Shown here in pieces: positions 38,973 to 50,744 of a stretch of DNA of 64,000 nucleotides. The notes beneath the pieces were generated by a model. The model was not told where the DNA came from and searched no databases. It was given only the letters and a program-made list of their open reading frames with translations. The position numbers and the translations under genes are program-made. Every line of letters begins with the position of its first letter. Position 1 is the stretch's first letter. Origin of the DNA: Azolla caroliniana (lineage: Eukaryota; Polypodiophyta). The DNA is taken from contig JBHGNT010000001.1 of NCBI GenBank assembly GCA_043228905.1, forward strand, positions 17,856,001 through 17,920,000, written 5' to 3'.

Positions 38973-41900
38973 AGGGCTGCCAAGGCGTGGGGCCGCGACA
39001 GTCCGGACACCCCGGGAAAACCCCACACCTGTACGATAAAACCGAAGAAACCTTGTACCATAGGTAGGGAATTTTTGTTCTCCGACAGCGGAGCGTGTAC
39101 GATAGTCGGCATCGGCGGCCGAGAGAAGACAAAGGCGGAGGGGAGACTTCGAGCGTGCGGAGTTCTCGGCCCTGACGAGGAAATCAACGGAGCCGTGGAG
39201 GCGGTCTCATTCGACGACACCTTGGGAATGCTGGGAAAGGTAGTCGAAGAAGGCCTTAACGAAGACCGGACGATACCGGTGTGTTCCGAGGAGATGTACG
39301 AAGTCATCGCGGACTTCGGTCGAGGGCTCGAGTCAGTTCGGACGGCCCACGTAAACACCAAGTACAAGACTGTGGACCGGAAGGTAAGGCCAGTAGCGGC
39401 ACCCTTACCGGAGGACAGCGCGTCGAGAATCAAAGGGGTTGCATCGGACCCTAGTCTACGAGATCCGGCCTGCATAGGGCACACCTTCACCGACGAGACG
39501 CTCCGAGAGCTCAAAATCGGTGGGGGCGGGTTCCTACTGCCGGCGGAGGAAGACCGGTTTCGGAGAATGCTCGGAAGGCACGGGAAAGCCTTCGCATTCT
39601 CGCCGGAGGAAATCGGGTGCGTTGACCCGACGATCGTGGAGCCGATGGTGATTTTCACGGTACCGCATGTACCATGGAATCTCAAGCCAATCCCGGTTCC
39701 GAGAGCTCACATCCCGAAGTTGATGGAGCTGCTGAGGCAGAAAGTTGATATGGGAATTCTCGAGCCGTCGAGCGCCCCATATTCGAATCGATGGTTTACC
39801 GTACCGAAGAAAAACGGTTCGTTGCGCTTCATCCAGGACCTGCAGCCGGTCAATCGAGTGACCATTCGGAACGCAGGGATCGGGCCGACCATAGACGAGT
39901 TCGCGGAGGCCTTCGCCGGAAGGTCAATTTACTCGGTCGGGGATCTATACTCAGGGTACGACCAGTTCCAGCTTGCCGTGGAGAGCAGAGACATTACGAC
40001 GATGCGAACTCCCCTCGGCCTAGTTCGGATGTGTACACTGCCGCAAGGAGGGACCAACTCGGTGGCCCACATGGTGAATGCGATGAACAAGGTTCTGAGG
40101 GACTGCATCCCGGACATCACCATGCCATTTCTGGACGACATCCCGATCAAGGGATGCCCGGTGGAAGAAAAGGACGAGACGATCGGGCCGGACGGATGCC
40201 GGCGATTCGTGGCGACGCACATCGACGACTGCGAGAAGGTACTGCAAAGGCTAGAGGATGCGAGACTCACCTTCTCCGGGGAGAAGTCGGCCTTCGGGCA
40301 GTCAGAAATCATGGTGGTCGGACACCTGTGCGGACCATATGGCCGGAAACCGTCTCCGGCAAAGGTAGAAGCCATCTCCGCGATGAAGCCCGACTGCAGC
40401 TCGGTCACGGAAGTACGGAGATTCCTGGGGGCATGCGCGTTCTATCACATATGGATCCCGCATTACGCACACGTCGCGGAGCCACTGTACGGGTTGCTGA
40501 AAAAGGGGCGAAGGTTCGAATGGCTAGACAAGCACGCGGAATCGGTCCGGAAGCTGAAAGAGGCCCTTGCAGCGGCACCGGCACTCCGGAAGGCGGTTTA
40601 CGGGAAGGGTACCCCGGTATTCATAACGGTGGATACCAGTCCGACCGGGATCGGATGGGTCGTGAACCAGGAAGACGAGGACGGCAATCGGTTTCCGATC
40701 CGATTCGGCGCGAAAGTCCTCAGTGAACGGCAGCGAGGGTACGCCCAGGTTAAACGCGAACTCTGGGGTATTGTTTCGGCGGTTAAGGCCGACAAAGACT
40801 ACCTGATAGGGACGGAAGTGATCATCGAGACGGATTGCCTGCCGATTCTCGGTATGGTTTCCGGATGCGCGACTCCGGACCTGGCGATGCTCAGGTGGAT
40901 AGCGTACATCAAGTCCCTGGACCCGGAAATACGACACATTTCCGGGAAAGACAACGCCATGGCCGACATGCTTTCGAGGGCGAGGTTCGACGACGAGGGC
41001 GGCATGGTTTCGGAAGACGAAGAAGTCGGCGTGGATTTCTTCGAGGCGGCATACATAACGACCGACGGGATGAGCACTCCGGCGCTTAACGAGTTCGACG
41101 CGAGCAAGTACGACGGGGAGTGGCTGCAGATCGGCGGGTTTTTGAAGACAATGACGCCCGATGCGTCATGGACGAAGGACGAGGCCAACCGGATCCGGAA
41201 GAAAGCATATCGATTCCTTCTCCGAGATGGGCATTTGTGGAAGCACCCGAAGAAGAGGAACGGCGTCCCGCTCCGGGTGGTGGCGATGAAGGAAGAACAG
41301 GAGGAGCTACTGGCGGCCTACCACGACAGCCCTTGGGCTGGACACCGTGGAACGTGGGCGACGTTTGAGAAGCTGAAGGGGAAGTACTGGTGGCCGGGAT
41401 TGTACCGGGACGTGCATCGGTTCGTGTCAACTTGCGAGAGTTGTCAGATGCACTCGATAGTCCGACACCGGGACGGGCTTCACCCTACGTACCCTCCGAC
41501 TATCCACTTCAAATGGATGGTAGATCTGGTGACGATGCCGATGGGGGTAGGACAGATGCGGTATCTGGTCCTAGCGCGGGAAGACCTGACGAACCAGGTG
41601 GAAGGCCGAGCCCTTCAGAACAAGACGACCGCGGCCGTGTGTCGGTTCCTAGTCGAGGACGTGATATGCCGGTACGGGTGCGTCGGGAAGATCGTGGCTG
41701 ACCGAGGGGAGTTGGACGCCGAAGAGGCCGCGGAGCTGTTCGACCGGCTTGGAGTCAAGCTCTCGCTCACCACTGCGTACAATCCGGAGGCGAATGGCAA
41801 GGTGGAGCGCGGACACGGACCGATCGTCAAGGCGTTGATTCGGGCATGCGGGGGCCGAGTCGGTAACTGGCCGCGGTTGCTACCTTATGCTTTGTGGGCA

Positions 41901-42458
41901 GACCGGACCACGCACAGTTCGGTAACCGGGTACATGCCGACGGAGCTCATGTTCGGCCAGAAGCCGATCATGCCGATTGAACGGACGATCTCCTCGTGGG
42001 CAACGGTCGACTGGAGGGACGAGATGAGCCGGGAGGAGTTGTTGGCCGCACGTATACGACAGCTCGAGCGGAGGCCGGAGGACGTGGCACTGGCTACGGA
42101 GAAGCTCCGGGTGGCGAGGACAAAGAACAAAGCCCGGTTCGACCGAACGCACCGGCTACGACCGAAGAAAATCGACGAAGGTGACTGGGTGCTCGTCTAC
42201 GACAGCAGCCTCGACAACCAGCACCGAGCAACGCGGAAGTTCGCACGGAGATGGTTCGGGCCGTACACGGTACAGAGCGCCAACGACAACGGGACGTATC
42301 ATCTGGCGGAACTCGACGGAACGAGAATAGCGATACCCGTGGCCGGGAAGAGGATCAAAGCTTTCAAGAAGCGGCACGACGACGAACCTGACCCGATTCT
42401 CCTGGATAGCAGCGACGACCGATCCGAGGCCGAGGAAGGGCCGGCAGGCGAAGAGTAA
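38971..42458 (+). CDS. Gypsy-2 Pol: reverse transcriptase, RNase H, integrase
   Basis: The frame is open from 38955 to TAA at 42456-42458 and has no ATG near its start, as expected for a frameshift product. Counting residues from 39075: RT has FIQDLQPVNRVTIRNAG, GDLYSGYDQFQLAV, LPQGGTNSVAHMVNAM and catalytic FLDD at 352-355. RNase H has VDTSPTGIGWV, QVKRELWGIVSAV, IIETDCLP and GKDNAMADMLSR. Integrase has the zinc region (HDSPWAGHRG ... CESCQMHS) and a catalytic triad at Asp817 (WMVDLV), Asp876 (VADRGE) and Glu911 (GKVERG). The C-terminus has EGDWVLVYD and WFGPYTVQSANDN (GPY-type) and no chromodomain. All catalytic residues are present. The order RT-RH-INT is the Ty3/gypsy signature. Confidence 0.95.
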
Positions 42459-42517
42459 AGGCGGGCCGGTTTTCTCCGTGCCAACTCAATTTGGCGCATG
42501 CCGGCGGATGCGCGGTT

Positions 42518-42530
42518 AGGTGGGGGCGGA
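42518..42530 (+). other. Polypurine tract of gypsy-2
   Basis: AGGTGGGGGCGGA directly before the 3' LTR. Confidence 0.8.
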
Positions 42531-43247
42531 TGTCGTGAAGAAAACCGCCCACAAGAGGAATCGGAGGAACAAGGCGTGGGAAACGGCTCTACACACACAC
42601 GCGCGCCAAGAAGTACCTAAGGACGAAGTAGGTACATACGAGGATCCTAGGTGGGCAGATTCGGTTGGTATGCAGTTAATGCCAAACGGCCTCTTGACGG
42701 GCTATAAAAGGAAGAGGAAGAATAGAAGTCGGACATCTCCCGCGGAGAGGACGAAGTGCTGCCGAACCGATTTCGGAGCCTCTCTCTCACTCCAGCTCTC
42801 TCTGTCTTCTGCTCCATCGCGTACCTGTGCAGGTTTCGAGGAGGCTTGCGCTGTTCCGTGGAACGCCCCGAGTGCGTCCTGCAGCACCTCCGACCTGTTT
42901 TCCCTTTCTGTGCGTCGCGACATACAGGGGTCGGCAGCTGTTCGCCGCCCTGTTCGTTTTCGTTAGTATCTATTTTGTGCCCCACCGTGGGTTGTAATAC
43001 TTTAGTCTGTTATTTTCTTGCGTTCATAAGCACATATCTCTCGTTGTTGCGTCCATCTGCGTCGGCGTCTATTTGTGATCTCTGTTTGTTGGGCCGTGTC
43101 CCTGTGCAATCGTCGGTTCTGCGCAATCGGATCTTCGGTTCTGTGTAATCGGGTCTCTCTCTCTTACTCCTCTCTCTCTTGCTCTTCGGTTCGAGACCCC
43201 CGTGGTCCCTCCTCCTTTCTACACGCAAGGGCGTAGCAACCCCGACA
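42531..43247 (+). repeat. 3' LTR of gypsy-2 (717 bp)
   Basis: Same length as the 5' LTR, one visible difference, ends CCCCGACA, followed by the TSD ACGG. Confidence 0.96.
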
Positions 43248-43251
43248 ACGG

Positions 43252-44964
43252 GCTGGCTAAACTGATGAACCAGACCATAATGGAGAGAGTCAGAGCTTGC
43301 ACATGCAAAGTTACCGAAGACGTTTTGGGCTGAGGTGCTGACGACGGTAACGTATGTGATAAACAGATCACCCTCATCACCCTTGGAAGGAGACTCACAG
43401 CAAAAAGTATGGACTGGTAAAGATGTATCCTACCAGCATTTAAGGTGTTTGGATGTCTCGCTTACGTGCATGTGGCGAAGGACAAGAGAACAAAGCTAGA
43501 TCCAAAATCCCGACCATGCATATTCCTTGGATACGGCAATGATGAGTTCGGTTACCGGGTGTGGGATCTGGTCTACAAGAAGGTATTCCGGAGTTGGGAC
43601 ATAGTCTTCATGGAAGACGAGACCATTGCCGACTGGGAGTCAAAGAAGGAGGTGAGGAACTCCGGATCATCCAATGAAACCCGGCTTGAGGAAACAAGGA
43701 TATACCTGGTTGAAAACCGGATGTTAAGATGGCATTCCTACATGGTGACCTCAAAGAAGAAATCTACATGCATCAACCGGAAGGATTTGAGAAGAAAGGG
43801 AAGGAGCATTTGGTGTGCTGGCTGAAGAAGAGCCTATACGAACTGAAGCAAGCTCCCCAGCAATGGTATCAGAAGTTTGACTCCTTCATGACCGACCAAG
43901 GGTACCACAAAATGCAAGCCAATCACTCGTGTTTGTGAAGAAATTTGACAGAGGAGATTTCCTGATACTTCTCCTATATGTGAATGATATGTTGATCGTC
44001 GGACGAGACCAAAGCAAGATTCAAATGCTGAAGAAGGCTCTAAACCGGACCTTCTCAATCAAAGACTTGGGTCCAGCAAGACAGATATTGGGAATACACA
44101 TCATCCGGGACCGGTCGAAGAAGTTGTTCTGGTTATCACAAGAGAAGTATGTGACAAAGGTTCTTCAACGGTTCAACATGTCAGAGGCAAAACCTGTCGG
44201 ATCGACACTTCCGGCAAACTGCAAGGTATCCAAAAAACAAAGCCCGAGGACAAAGGCGGAGAAGACGGATATGATGAAGATACCATATGCCTCTACCGTT
44301 GGAAGCTTGATGTACGCGATGGTATGTACCCGACCGGATATCAGATATGCAGTCAGAGTGGTGAGCCGGTTCATGAGAAATCCCGGAAAAGAACACTGGA
44401 ACGCGGTCAAGTGGATACTCCGGTATCTGAAAGGCACCTTGAGTATGTGCCTCCGGTTTGGCTCCAGTAATCCCCAACTTGACGGATTCACGGATTCGGA
44501 TATGTCGGCTGATGTGGATACTAGCCAGTCTACATCCGGATATGTCATGACTTATGCAGGGGGACTTGTATCGTGGCAGTCAAGGCTGCATAAGATGGTT
44601 GCGTTGTCAACCACAGAGGCGGATTACATGGCAGTTGTAGAAGCCGGCAAGGAGATAATCTGGATGAAGGACTTCATTAGAGAGCTAAGGATCCAACAAG
44701 AGGAATACCGACTCTAATGCGATAGTCAAAGTGCCATCCACCTTGTAAAGAACACAACCTACCATTCCCAGACGAAACATATCCAGTAGAGGTACCATTG
44801 AATATGGGAGAGAGTAGAAGATCAAGAGTTCGTGCTGAGGAAGATCCACATAGAAGAGAACGGGTCGGATATGTTGACCAAGGTGTAGACAACCGACAAG
44901 CTGGACTCATGCCGAAAGCGGATCGGGCTGACAAGACATCCTATGCCGGAGTGAAGGAGGAGAT
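43252..44964 (+). pseudogene. Copia C integrase end, RT and RNase H
   Basis: The integrase third motif resumes at LAKLMNQTIMER (Glu of LAERMN is Lys here). CIFLGYGNDEFGYRVWD follows. Near 43720 a deletion joins the acidic linker to KMAFLHGDLKEEIYM, removing the RT N-terminal half. The catalytic motif near 43978 reads YVND instead of YVDD. RNase H (FTDSDMSADVDT, TTEADYMA) is open to a stop at 44714 and continues with further stops to TGA 44952-44954. Confidence 0.85.
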
Positions 44965-45226
44965 TGTTGGGAAATTGGTCCCTCTGGATGGGACCCAGTT
45001 ATGAATGAAGAGGACCCGGTGAGAACCGGAAGAGATCCGGAAACCGGATCGGATGGACTCAGTGAGAACAAGAAGAGAAGACATATTTGTAAATATGTTT
45101 TGAGTAAGCCCCTTGAGGCTATATTTGTAAATAGCCCTAAGTTCATATAAGTATAAATATGACTTAGGGCAATCACTTTTTGTGGTGTGGAGTGGTTGCC
45201 ATATTGCTGTTGAGTGATAACTGTTG

Positions 45227-45263
<37 letters not shown>

Positions 45264-45532
45264 GATTTATACTGTGTTGTAACCGCCAGTTGGTGAAGAT
45301 ACAGAGCACGAGGTCGTTCCCTCCGAGTCTCTGAGTGTATCTTTCCTATATATAGTGATAGCTTGGAGCCTGTGGGCTCCCGTGGTTTTTCCCATTAGGG
45401 TTTTCCACGTAAATATTCTGTGTACTCTCTACTTCCCATTTCTATGTTTCATTCCCATTTCTATGTTTGATTTCCATCCAAGTGATTCAAGACTCAGTTG
45501 TGGCCGAGAAATATTCCCCGCTTTTCTTTACA
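44965..45532 (+). repeat. 3' LTR of copia C (568 bp)
   Basis: It starts TGTTGGGAAATTGG after the AGGAGGAGAT polypurine stretch and ends CTTTACA. The promoter AGTATAAATATGACTTAGGG is at 45150-45170, with a (GA)n tract of about 30 bp at 45231-45260. It has an extra U3 segment (GATCCGGAAACCGGATCGG, 45034-45052) missing from the 5' LTR. Confidence 0.9.
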
Positions 45533-46605
45533 TGGACTACTTGAGCCAGTTAGAATACGGAGAGGCAAGTGACGGAGTTTGGGATGAGTTCCCAGATGCA
45601 GAGCTATTCAAAGTCACCGCGGATGAGACAGTGTCCGACGAGGATATATTTCTTACCAACATGCATCAGTTCCTGAGTACTCCATTGCCTCCGGAAGAGC
45701 TAAGTCGGGACGAACGGAAACGGTTGGCAGTCCAGAGCCGGTATTTTTGTTTGATACAAGATAAACTCTATCATAAGGGAGCGGACAGAATCTAGTGGCG
45801 CGCGGTAATGAGTGACGAGAAGGAAGTGGTTTTATGAGAGGCCCATTGGAGCGTTGTCGAAGGCCACTATGCTGGAGACTCCACTACCAGGAAGATTTGG
45901 AGAAATGGTCTATGGTGGCCAACAAACCTGAAAGAATTGATCCGGTATTGTAAAGAATGCAATGTTTGCCAAAGGATGGGTGAACCCACAAAACAAGCGC
46001 GGATGCCCCATCAACCCGTATTGCCACTTGAACCTTTTTAGAAATGGGGATTGGACTTCGTAGGGCCATTCAAGCCTTCGGCAATGCATACGGGAAACCG
46101 GTATGTCATCGTCACAATTGACTATTGCACAAAATGGGTAGAAGCTAAAACGCTTAGGGACAACACCGCGGCATCGACGAAGAAATTTTTATATGAACAC
46201 ATATGGTGCCGGTACGGATGCCCTATTGAGCTCATCAACGACCAAGGCAATCACTTCCTAGGCCAATTTGTGGAAAGCTTGACGTCGTTCTATGTGGTAA
46301 TGCATAAACGCAACACAGCTTACTATATGTAGGCGAACGGATTGGTGGAGTCCACAAAAAAAATGCCTCAAAATATTCTCTGGAAGATCGTCAATGACAA
46401 CCAGACAGACTGGGACACTAAACTACACACCGTGTTATGGCCATACCAGACGGCTTACAAAACAAGTATCCAGACGACACCGTTTCGATTGGCGTTCCGA
46501 TTAGAGGCAGTCATCCCTATAGAATTTCAAATTCCCAGCTTACGGATACAGGTCCGAGAATGGTTATCTGTGTCTATAACTATGTCCTATTTGGTTATCT
46601 GTTAA
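45533..46605 (+). pseudogene. Gypsy-1 RNase H end and integrase
   Basis: From 45536 the frame reads DYLSQLEYGEASDGVWDEF, the normal continuation of gypsy RNase H, in phase with 33979. A stop at 45793 replaces Trp. The zinc-binding region (VVEGHYAGDSTTRKIWRNGLWW, CKECNVCQRMG) spans about 45840-45980. The integrase core has LDFVGPFKP (first Asp), LINDQGNHF (second Asp) and ANGLVESTKK (Glu) near 46345. Stops at 45835, 46039 and 46330 interrupt it. The end has LAFRLEAVIPIEFQIPSLRIQV, typical of this gypsy group. Confidence 0.88.
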
Positions 46606-46619
46606 GTCATCGATCCGAA

Positions 46620-49600
46620 CTGTCGATCTGACTCTGACTCTGACTCCGAACATCCTTCCGACTCCGACGTATCTATACTTGTCCGGGTAACATCAATTAG
46701 GCACGCTAGTTGGCCAAAGTGGGTGAACGGTTTCCGGTTAAAACCATACCGAGGACTGATGCTGAAGAACCCGTTCAAACAACCGAAGACCGGCATGAAG
46801 GGAATAACCAAGGAACCTGCACCGACAACGGAGCTGGTACCTTCAGGTATGAAGGACAAGGAGTCTAGTATGAAAAAAAAAAATGATATGATTCGATATG
46901 ATGAACAATCACTACGAAAAGGCATGGCATCAACTATTTAAAGCGCACCACGCGACGTAGTCATACTATTATGGTACACGACATGCATTCGCAGGAATCA
47001 AGAAAAGGCAACTGAAATAATGGGGCTACAAAACTTCCAGATGACCAAAAGCCTATCATTTCGGGAAAGAAGACTTTTGAGAACGTAGTAGAGCACAGGC
47101 TTCCAGAAAAGCACAGGCAATCAATCAACCTCAAGCACATCCCCACAGCAGTGCAATCGACGAAGATGACACAGAACCCATGGCACTCTCGACCGCGACA
47201 AGGGACTGACTTACCAAACACGGATGGGAAGGCTTCCTCTGGGTAGTGGATGTGCCACCATACGAAGAATTGGAGAAGGCCACTTACATAATAGACCTCG
47301 ACGAAATATCCGAAGGCACGGTGCAAGCCCTAGTAGGATTTCCTGCTAGAGGACTGTACTCTATAGAAAACCCCTCGACAGAGATGTTGATAGAATACTT
47401 TGGGGAGTATTCACTCGCTAGCAAAGCATATCACACACAAGGTGGTGAGGATCCCCTGTTCAAGGAGGTGACTTGTATGTTGTTAGAATAGGGGTTTGTA
47501 CACCCTCACCCACTAGCCATGCTGAACAACAGAGCCGGTTTTATCATCGCCGCATTTGAAGGCATCAAAGTGGATTGGCCAGTAATCATGGCGGATGGGT
47601 TGAGGGTAGGCATCCTGTCAGTCGTAGAGGTCAAGAAGGCCTTATGCAAGTTAGCAAAGTGGCTAACCCTATTAGTACCCCCAATACGTGCCATCAAGCC
47701 GAAGAAATAGGCCCGGCCGAAAACCACACCGAATAAGGCATCCAAACGGCAGCAAATCCTGGATGGACAGGGAATCATCTGAATGGGAAGAAATACAGAC
47801 GACCAAGAAACAAGAACCGATGGAGTCCACTCCCGAAAAAACGGTCAAACCAATTAAAATCAAGTTGCGCCAACAATACAGGGACATGGACAAGTTGGTT
47901 TGGAGGGTGAACACAGGAACCACGGAGGAAGAGGCGGAAGAAGAACCAGCCGAAACCCTCCAGCGTCAACCAAGGAAGCGTGACATGGAGAAGCAGGGGG
48001 AAGAATCGGGGCCGACGTAAGACAGTACCCCGAAGACCTGTTTAGTAGTGGTAGAACCCAGAACGGAGGAAGAGCCGGGAAAAAGACCAGAAGTAGTGAT
48101 AGAGGTTCTGCAGGAACCGATTACACAAAGTCGGACCTCACCGGGTCTTCAAGAGGAGCAACACGAGGAATGTCGTCCGGAGCGGACACTGGAACCACCG
48201 CCCCAATAGCTCAGGGAGGAGCATGAACTGAGACCGGAGCCCATGTAGTAGCTTGTTGCCCTAACACAACACGAAACATGTCGCCAATGGTTTAAATGGC
48301 TTGAAGAGCAGGTAGCCAGGGTGGCCGACCGAATAGAGGATGAATAGAGGCAAGACGGAAGTTAGGCGGAACAGTTGCTAGCCACAACCGAAGAATTAGA
48401 GAAGGACATGGCACAGATCCAAAGCCTTGAAGAAGAGTTAAAAAGGGCCAAGGAATACATAGCCATCATGGCCAACATGAGCCAAACTACAAGTGCAGTA
48501 ATGGAGTCGGTGCTACCGACTAATCTACAGAAAGAAAATCCGGAAACGGAGGCACAACTAGTGGGGAGTACAACCTCGAAGAAAGATGTTGAGCAAGAAA
48601 AGGAAATGTTAACCTTAAGGGAAGCGCTCACCACTCAGGAAGCATTGTGGGAAAGAGAGAGAGTGCAAAAGTAGACAGCCAAAGAGGAGAAGTGGAGACT
48701 AGAAGAGAATCTTCGGAAAAGTCACGCAAATAACAACAGGTTGAAGGAGGAAAGAGAAACATTATTGTAGGAAAAGGATAACCTCCGAAGAATGGCAGAA
48801 ACGGAAATAGAGTGGCTTAAGGAAGAAATCTGGCACGCTCTCAAATCAACCAACGCCTTAAGCAGAAAACAAAGGATTTTGAAAAATTGCACCGAGACCA
48901 CAAGCAGCTAGACACCGAACACAAGAAGCTTGGGTTGGAATTTGATTGACAACAAGAAATGATGAAAGCAATTCAGACGAAACTGGCCAAGTTAACGGAG
49001 GAGTTGGCGCATGGTTGTTTACGTACCCATATTTAACGTTTAAATACGTATAGTACCTCATAATTTGAATAGTACGTACTATACCTCAGTGTTGTTCAGT
49101 CAAATATCATGTACATTTGGCCAATACGGTATTTAACATACATTTGAAAAAACAGGTATAATAAGTATTTATAGAAAGCAAAAAGCAAAAGGAAAAAAAG
49201 ATTTTAGTGAAAATGAAGCAAAAAGAAGGAAGAAAGAAGAACAAAAGAGATGATGACGACAACGAAGAAGAAGAAGAAGAGAGAAACTTGTCTTGACTCT
49301 AAATGTGATAATCACAGAAGATAAAAGAAGAAGAAGATGATGATGTAGAGAGAAAAGAAGATAAAAACCTATCCTGAGTGTGATAATCATAGACGATTCC
49401 TCAATCTATGAAGGCATAATCATAAATAATTACAATTTCAAGTAGAACATCGTGATACACACTTACACTGATTTATAAAATAAATGAATGTCCATATCCA
49501 TATTATAAGTATTTTAGGATGTGCAATGTTCAAATCCCTTATATGCATTTTAGGATGTAGAACTCTAATGTACATCACAAAATTGTGTAAACATAGATGC

Positions 49601-50744
49601 TTTTTACAATATTACAAATATTTTTTAGAAAGGTAAATAATTTTAAAATTCACGAAGTATTTAACGTACTATATGTAAAATACATATTTAACATATTAAA
49701 AAACGTATTGAACATATTTTAAAATTGGGAGGTACCATACACATATTAATACGTTAAATACGTATGGTATCCGTACTGTATCTAACATACCTAACAACCT
49801 TGAGTTGGCAAAGGAACACACCCAAGCGGTTGGTACGGCAAAGGCACTAGTGGAAGCGGTGAAGGAAAGAATGGAGTTGAACTGGAGATATTATGAAGAA
49901 ACGGAATGGGCAAAAATGGCCTTGGATAGGGTTCAAACCACCTACCAAACCCAATTGTTGAACTATGAAGTGTAGACTGAGGCTACTGCTGCTCTCATCA
50001 AGAAAATGAAGGACGAAAAGAAGGTTGTCGAGGACCGTATCAAGCTTGGTATGGAACGCATACGGATGATAGTCACGGCATGGAAGTAACGGACAAAGGC
50101 AAACATCAACGACTGCTCAATGATAGTGGGGACACAATGGTCATAGGAAGCAACAGAATTACAGGTGCTCCGAGCAGATGTAGAGAACTAAAGAAAAACC
50201 GGGGACAATTTCTACAAGTTGGACGAATAAAGTATAGTTACCATCCAGGAGGAATTGTCGGACGACTTCTTCCCCTTGGCTAAATCCCACCTGGAAGCTG
50301 TCCAAAGGATGATGGAAAGGCTTGAGGATGATAAGCTTGGAACGCAACTTTAGTTTGAGCGATATGAATGGGAGCACCGGCGGTTGGAAGCCGAAAAACG
50401 GAAAGTGGCAATAAATATAATTGATGAGGAGCATACTGTGGAACCAAAACCCCAGCAGGAGGGGCTATTGAATGAAGTCAAAAGGAAACAACCATAGGAA
50501 GCCGGTGTGGAGCAGAACAAAGTGGTCGTGTCGGAGCAACAAGTAGGTACCGAAAAGAGTGTGAATGCCTAAACTAATGCTAGAACAGAGATGTCTCCGC
50601 CGAAGGAAGCTAGAGGGCAGCAACGGGCGTAGCAGGAGCAACAACAATAGAATGAAGAACCACCTGAAACCTTGTATGAGAGCATATTGGACATACTTGA
50701 CGAAGATTGACGGGGTTGAAGCGTGGGTTCGATATACAATGTAC
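46620..50744 (+). pseudogene. Gypsy-1 3' accessory region with coiled coils
   Basis: About 3.3 kb (without the inserted element at 49010-49801) lie between integrase and the 3' LTR. A globular part is readable at 47228-47710 (VPPYEELEKATYIIDLDEISEG, then NNRAGFIIAAFEGIKVDWPVIM) with one stop at 47489. Long Glu/Lys/Gln-rich frames follow: 47688-48017, 48375-48671 (EELEKDMAQIQSLEEELKRAKEY) and others to 50580, with heptad-like spacing. About ten stops break it. Some plant gypsy elements carry an extra ORF after integrase. I infer the same here and link it with gypsy-3 at 2067-3543/9306-9455; I do not recognise its family. Confidence 0.55.
49010..49801 (+). mobile_element. MITE-like element with inverted ends and 9-bp TSD, copy 2
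   Basis: 792 bp starting CATGGTTGTT and ending AACAACCTT, flanked by GAGTTGGCG (49001-49009) and GAGTTGGCA (49802-49810), a 9-bp target duplication with one change. Removing it with one TSD gives a continuous coiled-coil frame (KLAKLTEEL then KEHTQAVG). It is AT-rich and has no transposase. The 9-bp TSD suggests a Mutator-like transposase in trans; the terminal repeats are short, so the superfamily remains uncertain. Confidence 0.72.

Larger units (their letters stand above)
36084..43247 (+). mobile_element. Young Ty3/gypsy element (gypsy-2), structurally complete
   Basis: Two 717-bp LTRs (36084-36800 and 42531-43247) differ by eye at one site only (36480 region, ATATAG versus ATACAG). Ends are TGTCGTG...CCGACA, and the 4-bp TSD ACGG (36080-36083 and 43248-43251) restores the copia C integrase sequence GAACGGGCTGG. 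PBS, polypurine tract, an open gag-protease frame and an open RT-RNase H-integrase frame are present. It is the innermost and probably youngest layer, and GC-rich compared with gypsy-D. Confidence 0.97.
33980..45532 (+). mobile_element. Defective Ty1/copia element (copia C), split by gypsy-2
   Basis: It starts TGTTGGGAAAACAG at 33980 and ends TTTACA at 45532, with an imperfect TSD (CGGAC 33975-33979, TGGAC 45533-45537). Without gypsy-2 (36084-43251 including one TSD) it is about 4.4 kb. It has lost the end of the 5' LTR, the PBS and the gag start, and also the RT N-terminal half, and it has several stops. It lies inside gypsy-1 RNase H; the RNase H phase is kept on the two sides. Confidence 0.92.

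Noticed and set aside
39075-42458. Separate initiation of gypsy-2 pol at 39075
   Set aside because: The codon there is TTG, the frame is open back to 38955, and the region before 39075 is conserved as peptide in gypsy-D. A frameshift fits better than internal initiation.
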